DNA of 64,000 bases from Chlorella sorokiniana. Taxonomy: Eukaryota; Chlorophyta; Trebouxiophyceae; Chlorellales; Chlorellaceae. Within the stretch, counting starts at the first letter, position 1, and the number at the start of each line of letters is the position of its first letter. Below, piece by piece: positions 1 through 11,500 of this stretch. The stretch covers positions 1,426,001 through 1,490,000 of the forward strand of contig CP084620.1 in the NCBI GenBank assembly GCA_025917655.1. The letters run 5' to 3'. The position numbers were made by a program, and so were the translations under genes. The notes under the pieces were generated by a model. That model was not told where the DNA came from and did not search any database. It saw nothing but the letters and a program-made list of their open reading frames with translations.

Positions 1-1769
1 CGAGCTGTGGTCACCATCCTGGTCGGGCTTGCATTCGGGACGATGTTCTGGCGCGATGGGAACAACCGCACCACAGTGGCCGGGGTGCTCAACATCATGG
101 TGCGCACCGTCCGCCTGCGACGGCGCTTTGCGGCTGTGAGGACACTGTCGCCGCTGCGCTGTGCTGTGCCATCTGGCCGGCATGAACGACGCCGTGTGCG
201 TCAGCCGCCGGCGGTCGACTGTCTCTGCCGCCGAGGCCCCGTGACACGCCCAGCATGCTCTGCATCCCGCCTGCAGGGCGTCCTCTTTGCCAGCACCCTC
301 TTCCTGGGCATCAGGTGGGCGGCATGCAGCAGGCACAGCTGGGATCCCAGGCGATCAGCACAGCGCGCGCACATCCTGCCCCTGCCTGCCCTGCCGCTGC
401 GCCCGCGGTCGACGCCGTGAGCCCCCCACACCTCACTCTGTCCCTCCCTCGCACCTCCCAACGCGAGCCCTGCAGCAACTGCCTGTCCGTCCAGCACCTG
501 GTGTCGGCTCAGCGCACCGTGTTCTACCGCGAGGTGGCGGCGGGCATGTACTCCGCCTGGTCCTTCGCCCTGGCGCAGCAGCTGGTGGAGATCCCGTACC
601 TGGTCGTGCAGAGCGTGGTCTACTCCAGCATTGTGTACTGGTGGGTGAGGGGTGTCATGCGTGTCACTGTGTGATGCCGCATGTGAAGGCGGGCCGCGCA
701 GAGTCGGAAGCGGAGGGGCCGGGGTGCCATGCTCCCAGTATCTGAGGGCGCGCCCCCTTGCTGCCCCGCTCCACAGGATGGCGTGGTTCGCGCGGGATGC
801 CGGCCTCTTCTTCTGGTTCTTCTGGGACTTCCTGCTCACGCTGTGGTGAGCCGCTGTGATCCGGGATTGCACCGCTGGCAGGAACACGCTGCCCACTGGC
901 GCCGCCACCCTGGTCCGCAGGTACTTCACAACGCTGGGCATCGCCGCCGTCAACCTGACGCCCTCGGTGCCGCTGTCAAATGTGGCGTGCAGCTTCTTGT
1001 TCGGCTTCTTCAACTTGCTGGCAGGTCTGTGTTGTTCAAGGGCATAATGCCTCGCTCTTGCTGTCACTTCATTGCCACTCAACAGCCCCTGCTGCTGGCC
1101 ATGACCTCACCACTTCTGCACTGCACAATCGCCGCAGGTTTCCTCATCCCCATTCCTGCCATGCCACGCTACTGGTGGGTAGGGGTTGACATGGGGCTGG
1201 GGTGGCATGCATCAATCAGCGGTCGCTGTGCACGACCCCCACCCCACCCCACCCCACCCCACCCCCCGGGCACTGCAGGTTCTGGGCGGCCTACCTCAAC
1301 CCTGTGCAGTGGTCCATCTACGGCCTGATCATCACCCAGCTGGGAGGCTTCAGCAACGAATACATCACTGGTGCGTTTGTGGAGCACTGGGCAGCGCACA
1401 CACACGCACACGCACACGCACACACACCTGCCAAGGCACCAAGCTGGTTGCCGCCCTGCCGTCCTCCGCAGATCTCAACGGCGTCACCAAGAGCATTCCC
1501 CAGTTCCTGTCTGACCGCTTCAGCTACGAGACCTACATGGAAGGTGATGGGTCTCGCTTGGTTCATGTCGCAAGCAAGCTTCTGGCCAGCAAGCGCCCCG
1601 TGTGCGGGCATGAGCGATGCTGCTGCGGGGCTGCTCCTCACGGGACCCCCTTCCTGCCCCTGCATGCTGCTCTGCAGGCCCCATCGTTGCCATCCTTCTT
1701 GCCTTCATCCTCGCCTTCGCCAGCATCGCCTGCATCAGCCTCAGGTACATCAACTTCCAGCGCCGTTGA
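1..1769 (+). CDS. ABC transporter G family, PDR-type, C-terminal part (5' truncated by window)
   Basis: This is the last membrane half of a pleiotropic-drug-resistance full-size ABCG exporter, a plasma-membrane ATP-driven pump of the plant/fungal type. Nine exons join in phase: 1-99, 277-314, 476-640, 777-845, 921-1024, 1138-1174, 1279-1370, 1472-1543 and 1678-1769. The encoded order follows the ABC2 membrane domain: a first helix with GLAFGTMFWRDG; the family hallmark RTVFYREVAAGMYSAW followed by the VEIPYLVVQSVVY helix; an aromatic FFWFFWDF segment; NLLAGFLIPIPAMPRYW; the WAAYLNPVQWSIYGL loop with QLGGFSNEY; and a last helix ending in the basic tail RYINFQRR before TGA. The nucleotide-binding domains lie left of the window. 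The exons are clean, with no frame break seen. Substrate cannot be inferred. Introns between 1175 and 1471 carry CCCCA and CA repeats. Confidence 0.93.
1229..1269. repeat. (CCCCA)n short tandem repeat in intron
   Basis: About seven copies of a CCCCA unit fill the pyrimidine-rich tract before the acceptor at 1278 of the ABC transporter gene. It probably serves simply as a polypyrimidine tract. Confidence 0.7.
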
Positions 1770-1902
1770 GCACCATCCAAGTTCGGCGTCACATGCAAAC
1801 GAGGGGTGGCGCTGCTGGCGCCACCGCATCGGGCGCAACCGCCAAGCTGCGCCTTGGCTCTGTCAAGCTGCAAATGCAATTCTTGCCTGATCTGCTACAT
1901 TT

Positions 1903-1907
1903 TGTAA
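1903..1907 (+). terminator. TGTAA poly(A) signal, ABC transporter gene
   Basis: TGTAA is the usual green-algal polyadenylation signal. This copy lies 134 bp after the transporter stop and only about 10 bp before the start codon chosen for the next gene, so the two transcription units nearly touch. Confidence 0.45.
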
Positions 1908-1915
1908 GTGTTTCC

Positions 1916-2779
1916 ATGTCTGGAAAGTTGGACAGCACAGCTTTACAGGCCGGACCAGCAGATTTCGAATGGCAGGAGGGTATTCAGATCGATGATCGCA
2001 TTCCCGACTATCAAGGATGCCAGTGTCGCAGCTGCGAACAGGACATCTGCCCGTGCGCCTCAGCGCGGGTTGTCCGAGACCAGCAGGGGCGATCCTTGGT
2101 CTTGCCAGCATATGATGATGCCGATCTGAACATTACTGCATGCTCAAGCGCCTGCACCTGCTCGGGATCGGGCAAGTGCGGACTAGGCTGGGGAGGCGGC
2201 AGCGTCGCCAGCTGGCCGGGCATCAGCATGAAACACTACGGCAGCAGCAAGGGTTGGGGCGTGCAGGCAGGCGAGCCTCTGCCCGCTGGTGCCATCTTGG
2301 CTGAGTATGCGGGCGAGTACGTATCCAACGAGGAAGCCCAGCGGCGGCTGGCAGAGTACGATGCAGGGGGCGGCGCGCACGCGCTGCTGGTGCTGAGAGA
2401 GTGGCTGCCCTCCGGCACGGCAGCAGTGCGCGTGAACATTGATGCCACCCGTCGGGGCAACCTGGGGCGCTTCTTCAACCATTCCTGTGACGGCGGCAAC
2501 CTGCAGCTGCTGCTGGCCAGGTGCGGCTCAAGTCCAGCTCCCACCGCGTTCAGCATCTGCGAGCCCGCTTGCTCCCACTTTTCGCTCTGTTCTTCTTCTC
2601 ACTCGCTGCAGGCGCACTGGCTGCTTGCTGCCGAGGGTGCTCTTCGCCACCAGCAGGCCGGTACAGCCTGGAGAAGAGCTGACTTGGAGGTATGGGCCCC
2701 CAACGCAGGGCCCAGTGGCAAGCCTTGCCACTGCGGCACCCCAGCTTGCCTAGGATTCATGCCTCACGAGGATGTGTAA
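1916..2779 (+). CDS. SUV39/SUVR3-like histone H3K9 methyltransferase
   Basis: A small SET-domain lysine methyltransferase, expected to methylate histone H3 lysine 9 in chromatin. Exons are 1916-2520 and 2612-2779. In order: a cysteine-rich pre-SET module (CQCRSCEQDICPC, then CSSACTCSGSGKCG) at about residues 37-93; a SET core with KGWGVQAGEPLPAGAILAEY, the VNIDATRRGNLGRFFNHSC segment holding the cofactor and catalytic NHSC, then RVLFATSRPVQPGEELTWRY; and a post-SET zinc motif CHCGTPACLGF near the stop. Length is close to plant SUVR3 and far shorter than SUVH proteins, with no SRA domain. The reading frame slips between the WRYG motif and the post-SET motif at the C5 run 2697-2701, as if one base were missing. 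The rest is intact, so a sequence error is likelier than a dead gene. The ATG at 1916 is the first that includes the pre-SET cysteines. Confidence 0.88.
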   Translation: MSGKLDSTALQAGPADFEWQEGIQIDDRIPDYQGCQCRSCEQDICPCASARVVRDQQGRSLVLPAYDDADLNITACSSACTCSGSGKCGLGWGGGSVASWPGISMKHYGSSKGWGVQAGEPLPAGAILAEYAGEYVSNEEAQRRLAEYDAGGGAHALLVLREWLPSGTAAVRVNIDATRRGNLGRFFNHSCDGGNLQLLLARCGSSPAPTAFSICEPACSHFSLCSSSHSLQAHWLLAAEGALRHQQAGTAWRRADLEVWAPNAGPSGKPCHCGTPACLGFMPHEDV

Positions 2780-3318
2780 GTGTGTGGCGCAAGTATGTTC
2801 AGCGTGCTTGTGAGTGGAACAGTGAACGGCCTGGCGTGCGCCTGCAGCTGGCCAACACTGGAGATCTGTCCTGGCCTAGGTTGGTTTGCAGTTGCTCCGA
2901 CTCCCTTCTGCCGCCAGGCATTGTGGCTGAAAGTGAAAAGATATTGCGGGATCTTGCATCCGTCTGCTTGCATAGCGCCCGCAGAACTGGCAGAACTGAG
3001 CGGGTGCGCTGTGGCGGTAGCCTGCACAGCACGCTTGCCAAGACGGTCACCGTTCAGGTAGTTCTGTGGCAGTTATCTATTTCGTGGCCCTTAGGGGTGT
3101 CACACGATGTCTCAGGCGGCGCAGCAGCAGCTAAAAGATGTGTTGGGCATTCGCTGGCCAGGGCAGCGACCCTTTTGAGAGAAACAGGTGGCAGCATTGA
3201 GGATGCGATTAGTTTGCATTTCGCGGCTGTCCCCTTAAGCGTCCCTCGCTCTCCAAGGTGCGCCCTGGCCCGCAGCTCTGTTCCATCCGGATTTGCCGCT
3301 CTGCCAGCCTTTGATGTG
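2780..3318. other. intergenic, 3' UTR of SET gene and promoter or 5' UTR of SHPRH-like gene
   Basis: No protein family or clear exon is seen. A short frame starts at the ATG at 3106 but has no donor that would join it to the downstream exon. A further 5' exon of the SHPRH-like gene in this stretch cannot be excluded. Confidence 0.4.
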
Positions 3319-5469
3319 ATGCTCAATGTGTCACGGGAAGTATGGCGCCGGCGCTCATTGCTGGCCAGAGTCCAGCGCCAGCGGCGGCTGCGGCAGGCGC
3401 TCCAAGCCAAGTGAACAGCATTTGCAAGCGGGCACCCACCACCTTTGACCCACAAGGTGGATTCTACACTAACAGGCTGTAAAAATTCAGGCACGTCGTC
3501 CATCGTCTCCCGCAGGTCTGAGCTGCGCACGCTGCTGGGAGATGATGTCACAGTGCACCAGGCGCAGCGGCTGCTGAGCCAGGCTGGTACCGTGGCAGCC
3601 GCCGCGGACCTGTACTTCGAAAACCCTGCAGCTGCGGGACCCCAGGTGTCAACCCACGCACCATGCAGACAGCTCGCGGGCCGCCGCCTGCCGCGCAGGG
3701 GGCGCCGCCAGCCTGTGGGCAGCCGTGGTGGGCGCCGCCAGCCTGCGGGCAGCCGTGGTGGGCGCAGCCGCAGCGTGCGCAGCAGCCCTGTCGTGGAAGA
3801 CGACGAGGATGACACCTCCGAGGAGGAGGGGGAGGAGGAGGAGGAGGAGAATGCGGAGGGGGAGGAGGAAGAAGAAGAAGGGGAGGAGGAGGAGGAGGAG
3901 GAGGAGGATCAGCAGGACGCTGCAGCAGTGGCGCAGCCAGCTCGCAGGCCAACCGCCCGTGCAGGCAGGAGCGGCAGCGCCGGGCGCAGCGCTGGCAGCG
4001 GCGCGGGGCGCGGGCGTGGCCGTGCCGAGGGCGGCGTCCACCTGCCCCTCCACCAGCCTCTGAACGGAATGCGCCTGGCCGAGTACATTGACCTGGCGGC
4101 CTCCATCAGTCGGGCCGGCAGTGCGCCCGGCAGCCACGGCCTCGTGCGCTCGCCGCAGCGGCGTGGCGGCGCTGCGGGCGCCGTCATTGGGCAGCTTCTG
4201 GCACGCCTGGCGGGTGGTGGAGTGTTTGGCGGGGGGCGCTACAGCTCCGACGAGATGATGCTGGATGAGTCGGAGGACGGTTACAGTGACTCTGATGGGT
4301 ATGGCGAGGAGGAGGACGCGCCAGGTGGGTGCTGCCCTGCTGGTTGCCTTGCACTTGCAACCCTCTGCCCGGTGGGCAGCGGCCGCGACATGGCACGAAC
4401 TTGGCTCTGTGCAAGCCGCTTCCCTGCAGCCTCGCCCGGCTGGGCCCTCCGGTGACGGACCCCACACCCGAGCTGAACGAAGCGGCGGCGGCCTGGGCGG
4501 AACAGCGTGCCCTGCGGCACCTGCAGCGCGCCGACGGCGGCCAGGCTGGCTGCGACCCGGACGTGGCGCCCGCGGCACCGCCCCCAGCCCGCCGCCAGAC
4601 CCAGCCCAGCTGCCGCTGCCGGGGCTGCGCCGCGGCGGCAGGCTGTTCACCGAGCGGCAGGAGGATGTGCCGTCTGCGGCGGCGCCCCAGGCAGAGCTGC
4701 GCTTCCCTCTGGCCCTGGGCAGCGTGGAGCTGCCGCTCGCCACGCTGGACGAGGCCGGGCTGAGGGGGCTGGAGGCGGTGAGCTGGCACGCTGCAGCAGC
4801 CTTTGATGTTGGCCTGCCTGCGTGATTGTCCCTGCCGGCAGCATGCGCCCGTGAGGCTTGCTGCTCGCCAGCCTCGACCATGCTGCCCTCCCTCACCCCC
4901 CGCCGCCAGCAGGGCACGAAGCGCCGCTGGCAGGACCTGCGGTGGGGCGCCAAGTCGCACCTGTTCCACGACTACCTCGGCCCCTCCGCCTACCGCAACC
5001 TGGCCTGGTCCATCGCCGTCGCGCGTGAGCCAGCCGCCGCCGCCCGCAGGGGTCCCCCTGGTTCAGAAGGGCCATTTGTGTGTGCGTGCGTGTGCGTGTG
5101 CGTGTGCGTGTGTGTGCGTGTGTGCGTGTGTGTGGTGCTTGGCAGCTCGTGGAGCCGGCCTCGGCATACGCTGGCCGCCCTGCTGAGCATGCTGAGGATC
5201 CCGGTCGCGCGGCCCCTCCCGCAGAGCGCGCCATGCCCCTGGATGAGCTGGCAGCCATGGGATACCCGGCCAGCCACCTGGGCCTGACGGCGCGCCTGGC
5301 CCTGTTTGGCATCGGCCCGCAGGACGAGCAGCCGCTGGCGACCGTGCGAGAGGATCAGTCCTGGGTGGCAGGTGGGCGGGGGCTGCGGGGGCCGGGGCCG
5401 GGCCGGGTGCCCACACAGCAGGGGCAGCGGGCAGCAGCGCGGGAAGCGGCGCAGGCAGCCGGCTCCCAC

Positions 5470-5520
<51 letters not shown>

Positions 5521-8500
5521 GGCCGCGGCGCTGCTGGTCTGCCCTCACCCGCCACGCCTCCTCCCCGCCGCAGAGCTGATCTACTCGCTGTGGGTGCTGG
5601 AGACGGCGCAGGTGGTGCAGGTCAGGTGCAGGCTGGTGGAGGGGCAGCAGCCGGCAGCGGAGCAACAGCAGCAGCAGCAGCAGCAGCCAGAACAGCAGCA
5701 GCAGCAGCAGCAGCCAGAACAGCAGCAGCAGCAGCAGCAGCAGCAGAGTGAGGGTTCGCCGGCGCCGGAGCAGCAGGCTGACGCGGCGGGTCCCAGCGGC
5801 GGCGGGGCAGGGCGCAGGAGGAGCCGCTGGGGGCCCATGCACGGCGCGCAGGCTGCGCACAAGCCGGCGGCAGCTTCCGCCGCAGCTGCTGCGCCCGGCG
5901 TGCAGCCCAGCGGCAGCGGCAGCGGCCGGTCTGGCGGGCACGGAGTGCCGCCGCGGGGTGTGCGTGTGGAGGTGCTGCTGACTGATGCGCTGAAGTGGAA
6001 GCTGTGGTGGGACGGCGACAATGGCGACCTGACTGAGCAGATGGAGGGCAAGGGGCGCAAGGGCGCTGGGGTGCAGGTGGGCTCGCATGGACGACCAGCC
6101 GGCCGCGTTGTTGCCTGCTGGGCATGCCTGAGGAAGGGCTGGTCGGCCGCGGGAACTTGATGCAGACCCGCCGCTGGGTCCTGTTTGACGTGCAGAAGCA
6201 GGGATGGACCAAGAATGGCGCCGCCCTTGCCAACGTGGTGGCGTGCCTGCTGCGTTATGGCACGGGCCTGGGCCTGGGCCCCGACTCCGACGGGCTGCTC
6301 AACCTGGGCGACGTGGCGGCGGCGGAGTGGGGGAGGTGGCGGCGGCCGCCAGCCGTCGCCGCCTGTTTGACGTCAACGCGCTGCTGGACTCGGGTGGGTG
6401 CTGGGGCCTGCAGGGGGCTTCGCTGGGCTGGACCTGGCAGCTCGCAGGGGGCTGCATGGTCGCAGCGCGCTGTGCTCGGAAGGCCCCATTGCCACGCTGA
6501 CCCCCGACTTCCCGCCCACACGCAGTGGCCTACAAGCGCAGTGGGCCCCGCGGGCCCAGGCGCCGCGCGGCCTGGCCACGCAGCCCAAGCAGTACCAGCT
6601 GGCGGGGTTGGGGTGGATGATGGACCGGGAGACCAAGGTGGGGGCTTTGGTGGGAAGCAGGGGCACTTGCTGGCAGGGTTGACCCGCCCTGGCTGCCAGC
6701 TCCTGACTCGACAAGTCCAAGGCACGCTCTTTGCGCCCCCCCCCCGCATACACCCCGCAGGGCGACGCTTTGGGCCGCGGCCAGCTGCACCTGCACCCCG
6801 CCTGGCTGCAGCTGCGCTGCCAGGACGGCCAGCTGCTGCACCTGCACCGCCTCCGCCCCCACCTCGCCTCCCCCAAGTTCTACCCAGCCCCGTGGGCGGC
6901 ACCTGCGGCGGCTTCCTCGTCGACGAAATGGGGCTGGTGGGTGGTGGGCCTGTGTGCCAATCCAGTCCCCCCCTCTCGCACGCCTTTCCGCCTTCGCAGC
7001 CTGCCTCCCCTCCCCTCCCCTCCTGTGTTCACCTGTGTTCACCTCAGCCCCCCGCCACCCCCTTGGGGCCGTCGTCGCAGGGCAAGACGCTGCAGACGCT
7101 GATGCTGGTGCTGTCCAACCCTGCGCCGCGCGGCTGGGCGGTGTCCAAGCTGGAGGGGCAGAGCGTGTCGGCAGACTCCGAGCCGGTGCCCATCAAGTGC
7201 TCGCTCGTGGTGGTGCCAGCCAACTTGATGGGGCAGGTGCGCGCGGCACGTGTGTGTGTGTTGGGGTGGGGTGGGGGTGAAGGGGGGTACCTGGGCAGCT
7301 GCTGCTTGTACAGGCTCCCGCGGGCAGTTGTGCAGCCTGCAGATCCCAAGGGGCGCCTGCTCCCACCTTTGTGCCGCTGCAGTGGGCCGAGGAGATCGAG
7401 CGGCACGTGCTGCCCGGCACGTTCAAGTGGTGCCGCTACCTGCCGCCCGGAGCCGCCGCCGCCGCTGCCGCGAGCGCCGAGGCTGACGAGGCGGCGGAGG
7501 GCGGCGCCACGCGGCGCAGCCGGCGTGTAGCCATGGCGGGCAATGCGGTGCGTCTGCCCAGATGAACAGCGGCTGGGACACATGAGGGCAAGGCCGCCGC
7601 GCCGAAACCATCGTCCAGCCGCAGCTGCTGCGCGTTGCAGAAGGCACAATTTCAACCCCCACGGCCTGGCCTGGCCCCTTGACCTGCGCAGGTGGACCTG
7701 TCCCGGGGCTCACCCGTGCGCCCCATCATGTGCCGCGCCCCCGACGGCTCGCTCCTGGCCATGCACCAAGCCGACTGTGAGCCACCCGCCCCTGCGCTCC
7801 TCGCCCCCGGGTCTCTCCTGCTCCTGCCGGCCACACCCGCTCATGTGCAGCCCTGCGCTGTGCAGCGCACCCAGCCTGCCCGCCGCCTGGCCGCCCGCCC
7901 CGCAGTGGTGCTGATGAGCTACGAGCAGCTGCGGGACCAGCTGCACGCCGCCGCGGGGCAGTCCTCGCTGCTGCACCAGTACGGCTTCTGGCGCGTGGTC
8001 CTGGACGAGGCCCAGCTGGTGGCCAACTCCTCCTCGGTGGCGGCGGTGGTGGCCAGCTCGCTGTGGCGCCGACACGCGTGGGTGGTCACCGGCACGCCCA
8101 TCTCGCAGCGGCTGGAGGAGATCAAGGGTGGGGGGTGGGGTGGGGGGGGGGGGGGGGGGGGGGTAGGGGCTGGGCGTGGATCAGTGGAGGAGCCCTGCCT
8201 GAGCGGCGTCACCCTTCTGGCCTTTCTGTCGCTGCAAGCCAACGCTCCTCTGGCGGCTTGCCCCGCTCCATCAAGTTCCCGCACATTCCCCTCCGCCCCC
8301 TCCCCAGGCCTGCTGGAGTTCCTGGCTGCCGAGCCCTACCACCACTCCCCGTGTGGCGCGGCCTGCTGCAGCACGAGTACGAGGCGCAGCGGCCGGGGGC
8401 CTGCTCGCGCTGCGCGCGCTGCTGCGAGGCGTCATGCTGCGCCGCTCCAAGGCCGACGTCGGTGGGTGGGCGGGGGGGCAGCGGGGCCATTGAGTTGCGC

Positions 8501-11500
8501 TAGTCGGCTCTGCAGCCGACCATTTTGTCCAGTCAGGGGCACTGCAGCTGCAGCCGCACAGCCGGATCGAGCAAACCCTGTGTTGCCAGCTCCACACCTC
8601 GCCCTGCCCCTTGCTTGCAGCGCAAGAGCTGGAGCTGCCGCCGCACAGCCGCGAGGACCGGTGGGTGGCGCTGAGCTCGGTGGAGCGGCTGGTGTACGAG
8701 CAGAGCCGGCGCACCTTCTGCGACGCAGCCTACCAGCTGGTGCAGCAGCAGGGCGCGGCCGCCGCCACGGTGAGACGCTTCGCGCGGGGCAGCCTTGAGT
8801 CGCTTGCTGAGCTGCTTGCTCGGCGCGGGCTGCCGCTTTGTGGCAGGCCCAGCGTGCAGCAGCCAACCGCCTCCCTCCTCCCCGCGCTATCGCGTGCAGG
8901 GCCGCATTCGCACCGCGGGCAAGGCCACCGGTCGTGCGCTGGCCGCGCTGACGGCGCTGCGCCAGAGCTGCTGCCACCCCCAGATTGTGCGGCGCACAGA
9001 GGAGGCCTTGGGCAAGGAGCGCAAGAGCATGCGCGACATCATGTCCTCGCTGGTGCGTTTTTCGTTTGGGGGCGAGGGAACTCGGGTTGAGCCTGACCAA
9101 GACCTGCTGGCTGGCCAAGTGCAAGGCACAGCCTCCTCACGAGCTGGCGCTCCTGCGGTCCCAGCCCAGCTCCTTTGCTGTGCTGCCTGCCTCCCCCAGG
9201 TGGTCAAGGCTTACAGCGAGTGGGACCAGGCCGCCCGCCGCCTGCTGGATGCGCGACTCATCGCGGCGGCGGTGGAGGCCGGCGTGGGCAGCCACCCAGG
9301 TGTGCCCCCGCAGCTGTGGTAGCCCTGCTATTCTGCTGCTCCCGCCACCCAGCCGGGCGCTCTGCCATGAGCGCTGTCCAGCCAGCAAGTTCCTGTGACA
9401 CCCAGCGCTGCCCCCGCCCTCAACCGTTGGCTTGCTGTGCTGCAGAGGACGGCCTGCGCCCGCTGCTGGAGCTCATTCAGGCCAACCAGGCGGCGGCGGC
9501 AGCCACCGACATCCGTCACGCATCGACCGCTGTGCGCGGCATGTTCGCCGAGGTGGATGCGGCGGCCCTGCCAGCGCCGCCGCCGGCTGCGGCGGCAGAT
9601 GGTCAGCCGGGCACCTCTGCTGCTGCGGCGGCGGACGGAGGCGCGGGGCCTTCGGGGCCGAGTGCTGCGCTGGCGGCAAGAGCTGGCAATGGCGAGCAGC
9701 CAGCGCTGGCGCCTGACGACAAGGGCAAGGGCCCCGTGTCAGGGGAGCTGAGCGTTGCGCAGGAGCAGCCGGGGCAGCAGGGAGGGGCCTCTGTGCAGCA
9801 GCAGCAGCAGCAGCAGCAGCAGCCAGAGCAGCAGCAGCAGCAGCAGACGGGGCGCAAGCGTTCCAGGGAGGAAAGCGAAGGCCAGCAGGAGCGGCAGCAG
9901 CGGCAGCAGCAGCAGCAGCAGCAGGCCGGCGGTGCCCCTCATGCCGCCGATGCCCAGGAGGGCGACCGCCAGCTGGCAGAGGCGCTGCAGGCTGAGGAGG
10001 ACGCGCAGCAGGCGCAGCAGCAGCCCGAGCTGAGCGAGGAGGAGCGGCAGGCGGAGAAGGAGGGGCGCTGCGCGCGCGCGCAGTGGCGGCGGCTGGAGCT
10101 GGATGCGCGGGAGCTCTGGTGCCACATGCTGCGCCAGTGCGCCGCTGGCAAGCGCGCACCCGTCAAGGGCAAGCCCAAGTCGCCGGACCCCCTGCAGCCA
10201 AGCGCCCCCGCAGGCGCGCCACCGCCGCCGCCGCCGACCCGACGAGGCCGCCGCCGCTGCGCAGCAGCCGGACAAGGCGGCGCTGCAGGCGCAGGTGAGG
10301 CTTGCGGTTGGCATTTCGTGGAGCGCTGACGCTTTGGGTGTGGCACGGCTGTCCCGTGGTTGCTGCCGGGTGCACGGGGCCGGCGGCTTTTCGGGGGGTC
10401 AGCGTGGGGCTGCCTACACACCTCTGCCGCCCACCTTATGCTGCCCTTCCCCCAAACACACACGCACACACGCACACGCAGCTGGAGGAGTCCCTGAAGG
10501 AGCTGGAGGGGCTGCGCGAGCAACTCAACGTGCAGGATGGCGGCGTCGCCGACGGGCGCATGGTGCGCCGCTGTCGCGGGGCCGCTGCGCGTCGCCTGGA
10601 TGCCAGGCCATCTGGGTGACCCACGATCTGCAACCTCCCCTCGGCCCCCCTCCCTCCTGCGTGCAGATGCGGCGCAGCCGGCGCAAGGCGGGCATAGATG
10701 CGGACGACGATGAGGCCGAGGTGTTCATCGACGTCAAGGGTGGGTGCGGCGGCGGGGTTTGTGGGTGTGGGGAGCAGCCCTGCGTGGTCTCCATGCAGGG
10801 CAGGTGGAGCGGGCCGCCTTGCGGGCACGTCGCCCCTGCCGCCACTGCACCCCTGCTGGCCAGCCGCGGCCTGCAGCAGCGCAGGCCTGAGCGCCCCCAC
10901 CCACCCACACACCCCACCCCCTGCAGAGGCCGAGGAGCAGCTGCTCAACGCCAAGCTCATCCTCAGGGCCTACAACGAGTGCCTGGGCAGGAGGGACCCG
11001 GCAAGAGCGCACGCACCGCTGTCGCGGCGGCGGGTGCGCGGGTAGCTTTGCAGCCGCATGCTAATCAAGGGGGCGCTTTCGCCGCTGCACCCAGCGACGA
11101 ATCGAGGTGCTGGAGGACCGGGCGAGTGGCGCCCCCACACCCGGCCCCCTGCTCTTGCTGCAGAGAAGGAGTGCCGCGAGGGCTGGCACCACCTGCAGCA
11201 CATGCTGAACAAGGAGCGTTCGCTGCTGGCTGCGGAGAAGGGCAAGGCGGGCGCCGAGGCGGGCGAGGACGGCGGCGACGGGGAGGCCGCTGCGGGGCCG
11301 CCTGGCGCCGCCGCCGAGCAGGCCGACCTCGCCTCCTGCCCCATCTGCCTGGACGAGCTTTCCAGCCGCACCATCACCGCCTGCGGCCACCACTACTGCC
11401 CCCTGCATACGGGAGGTGCTGGCTCACGGCACCCGCCTCTGCCCCATCTGCCGCACACGTGGGTGCCACGCGGGGGAGGAAGGGGATCTGGAGGGGCGCT

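Noticed and set aside
2697-2715. The 19-base GT...AG segment in the SET gene as a micro-intron
   Set aside because: It is too short to splice and would lead into a frame that destroys the post-SET motif. A missing base explains the data better.
3106-3177. Short frame beginning MSQAAQQQLKDVLG as the first exon of the SHPRH-like gene
   Set aside because: No GT donor in a phase compatible with the exon at 3515. The exon beginning near 3319 joins in phase instead.
3649-4953. A 434-codon minus-strand frame with poly-leucine
   Set aside because: It is the reverse of the Glu-rich and polyGln segments of the SHPRH-like gene. The leucine run mirrors GAG codons.
5077-5134. TG-rich tract as a possible telomere-like or recombination repeat
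   Set aside because: It lies inside a spliced intron with coding exons on both sides and has no regular 7-base unit.
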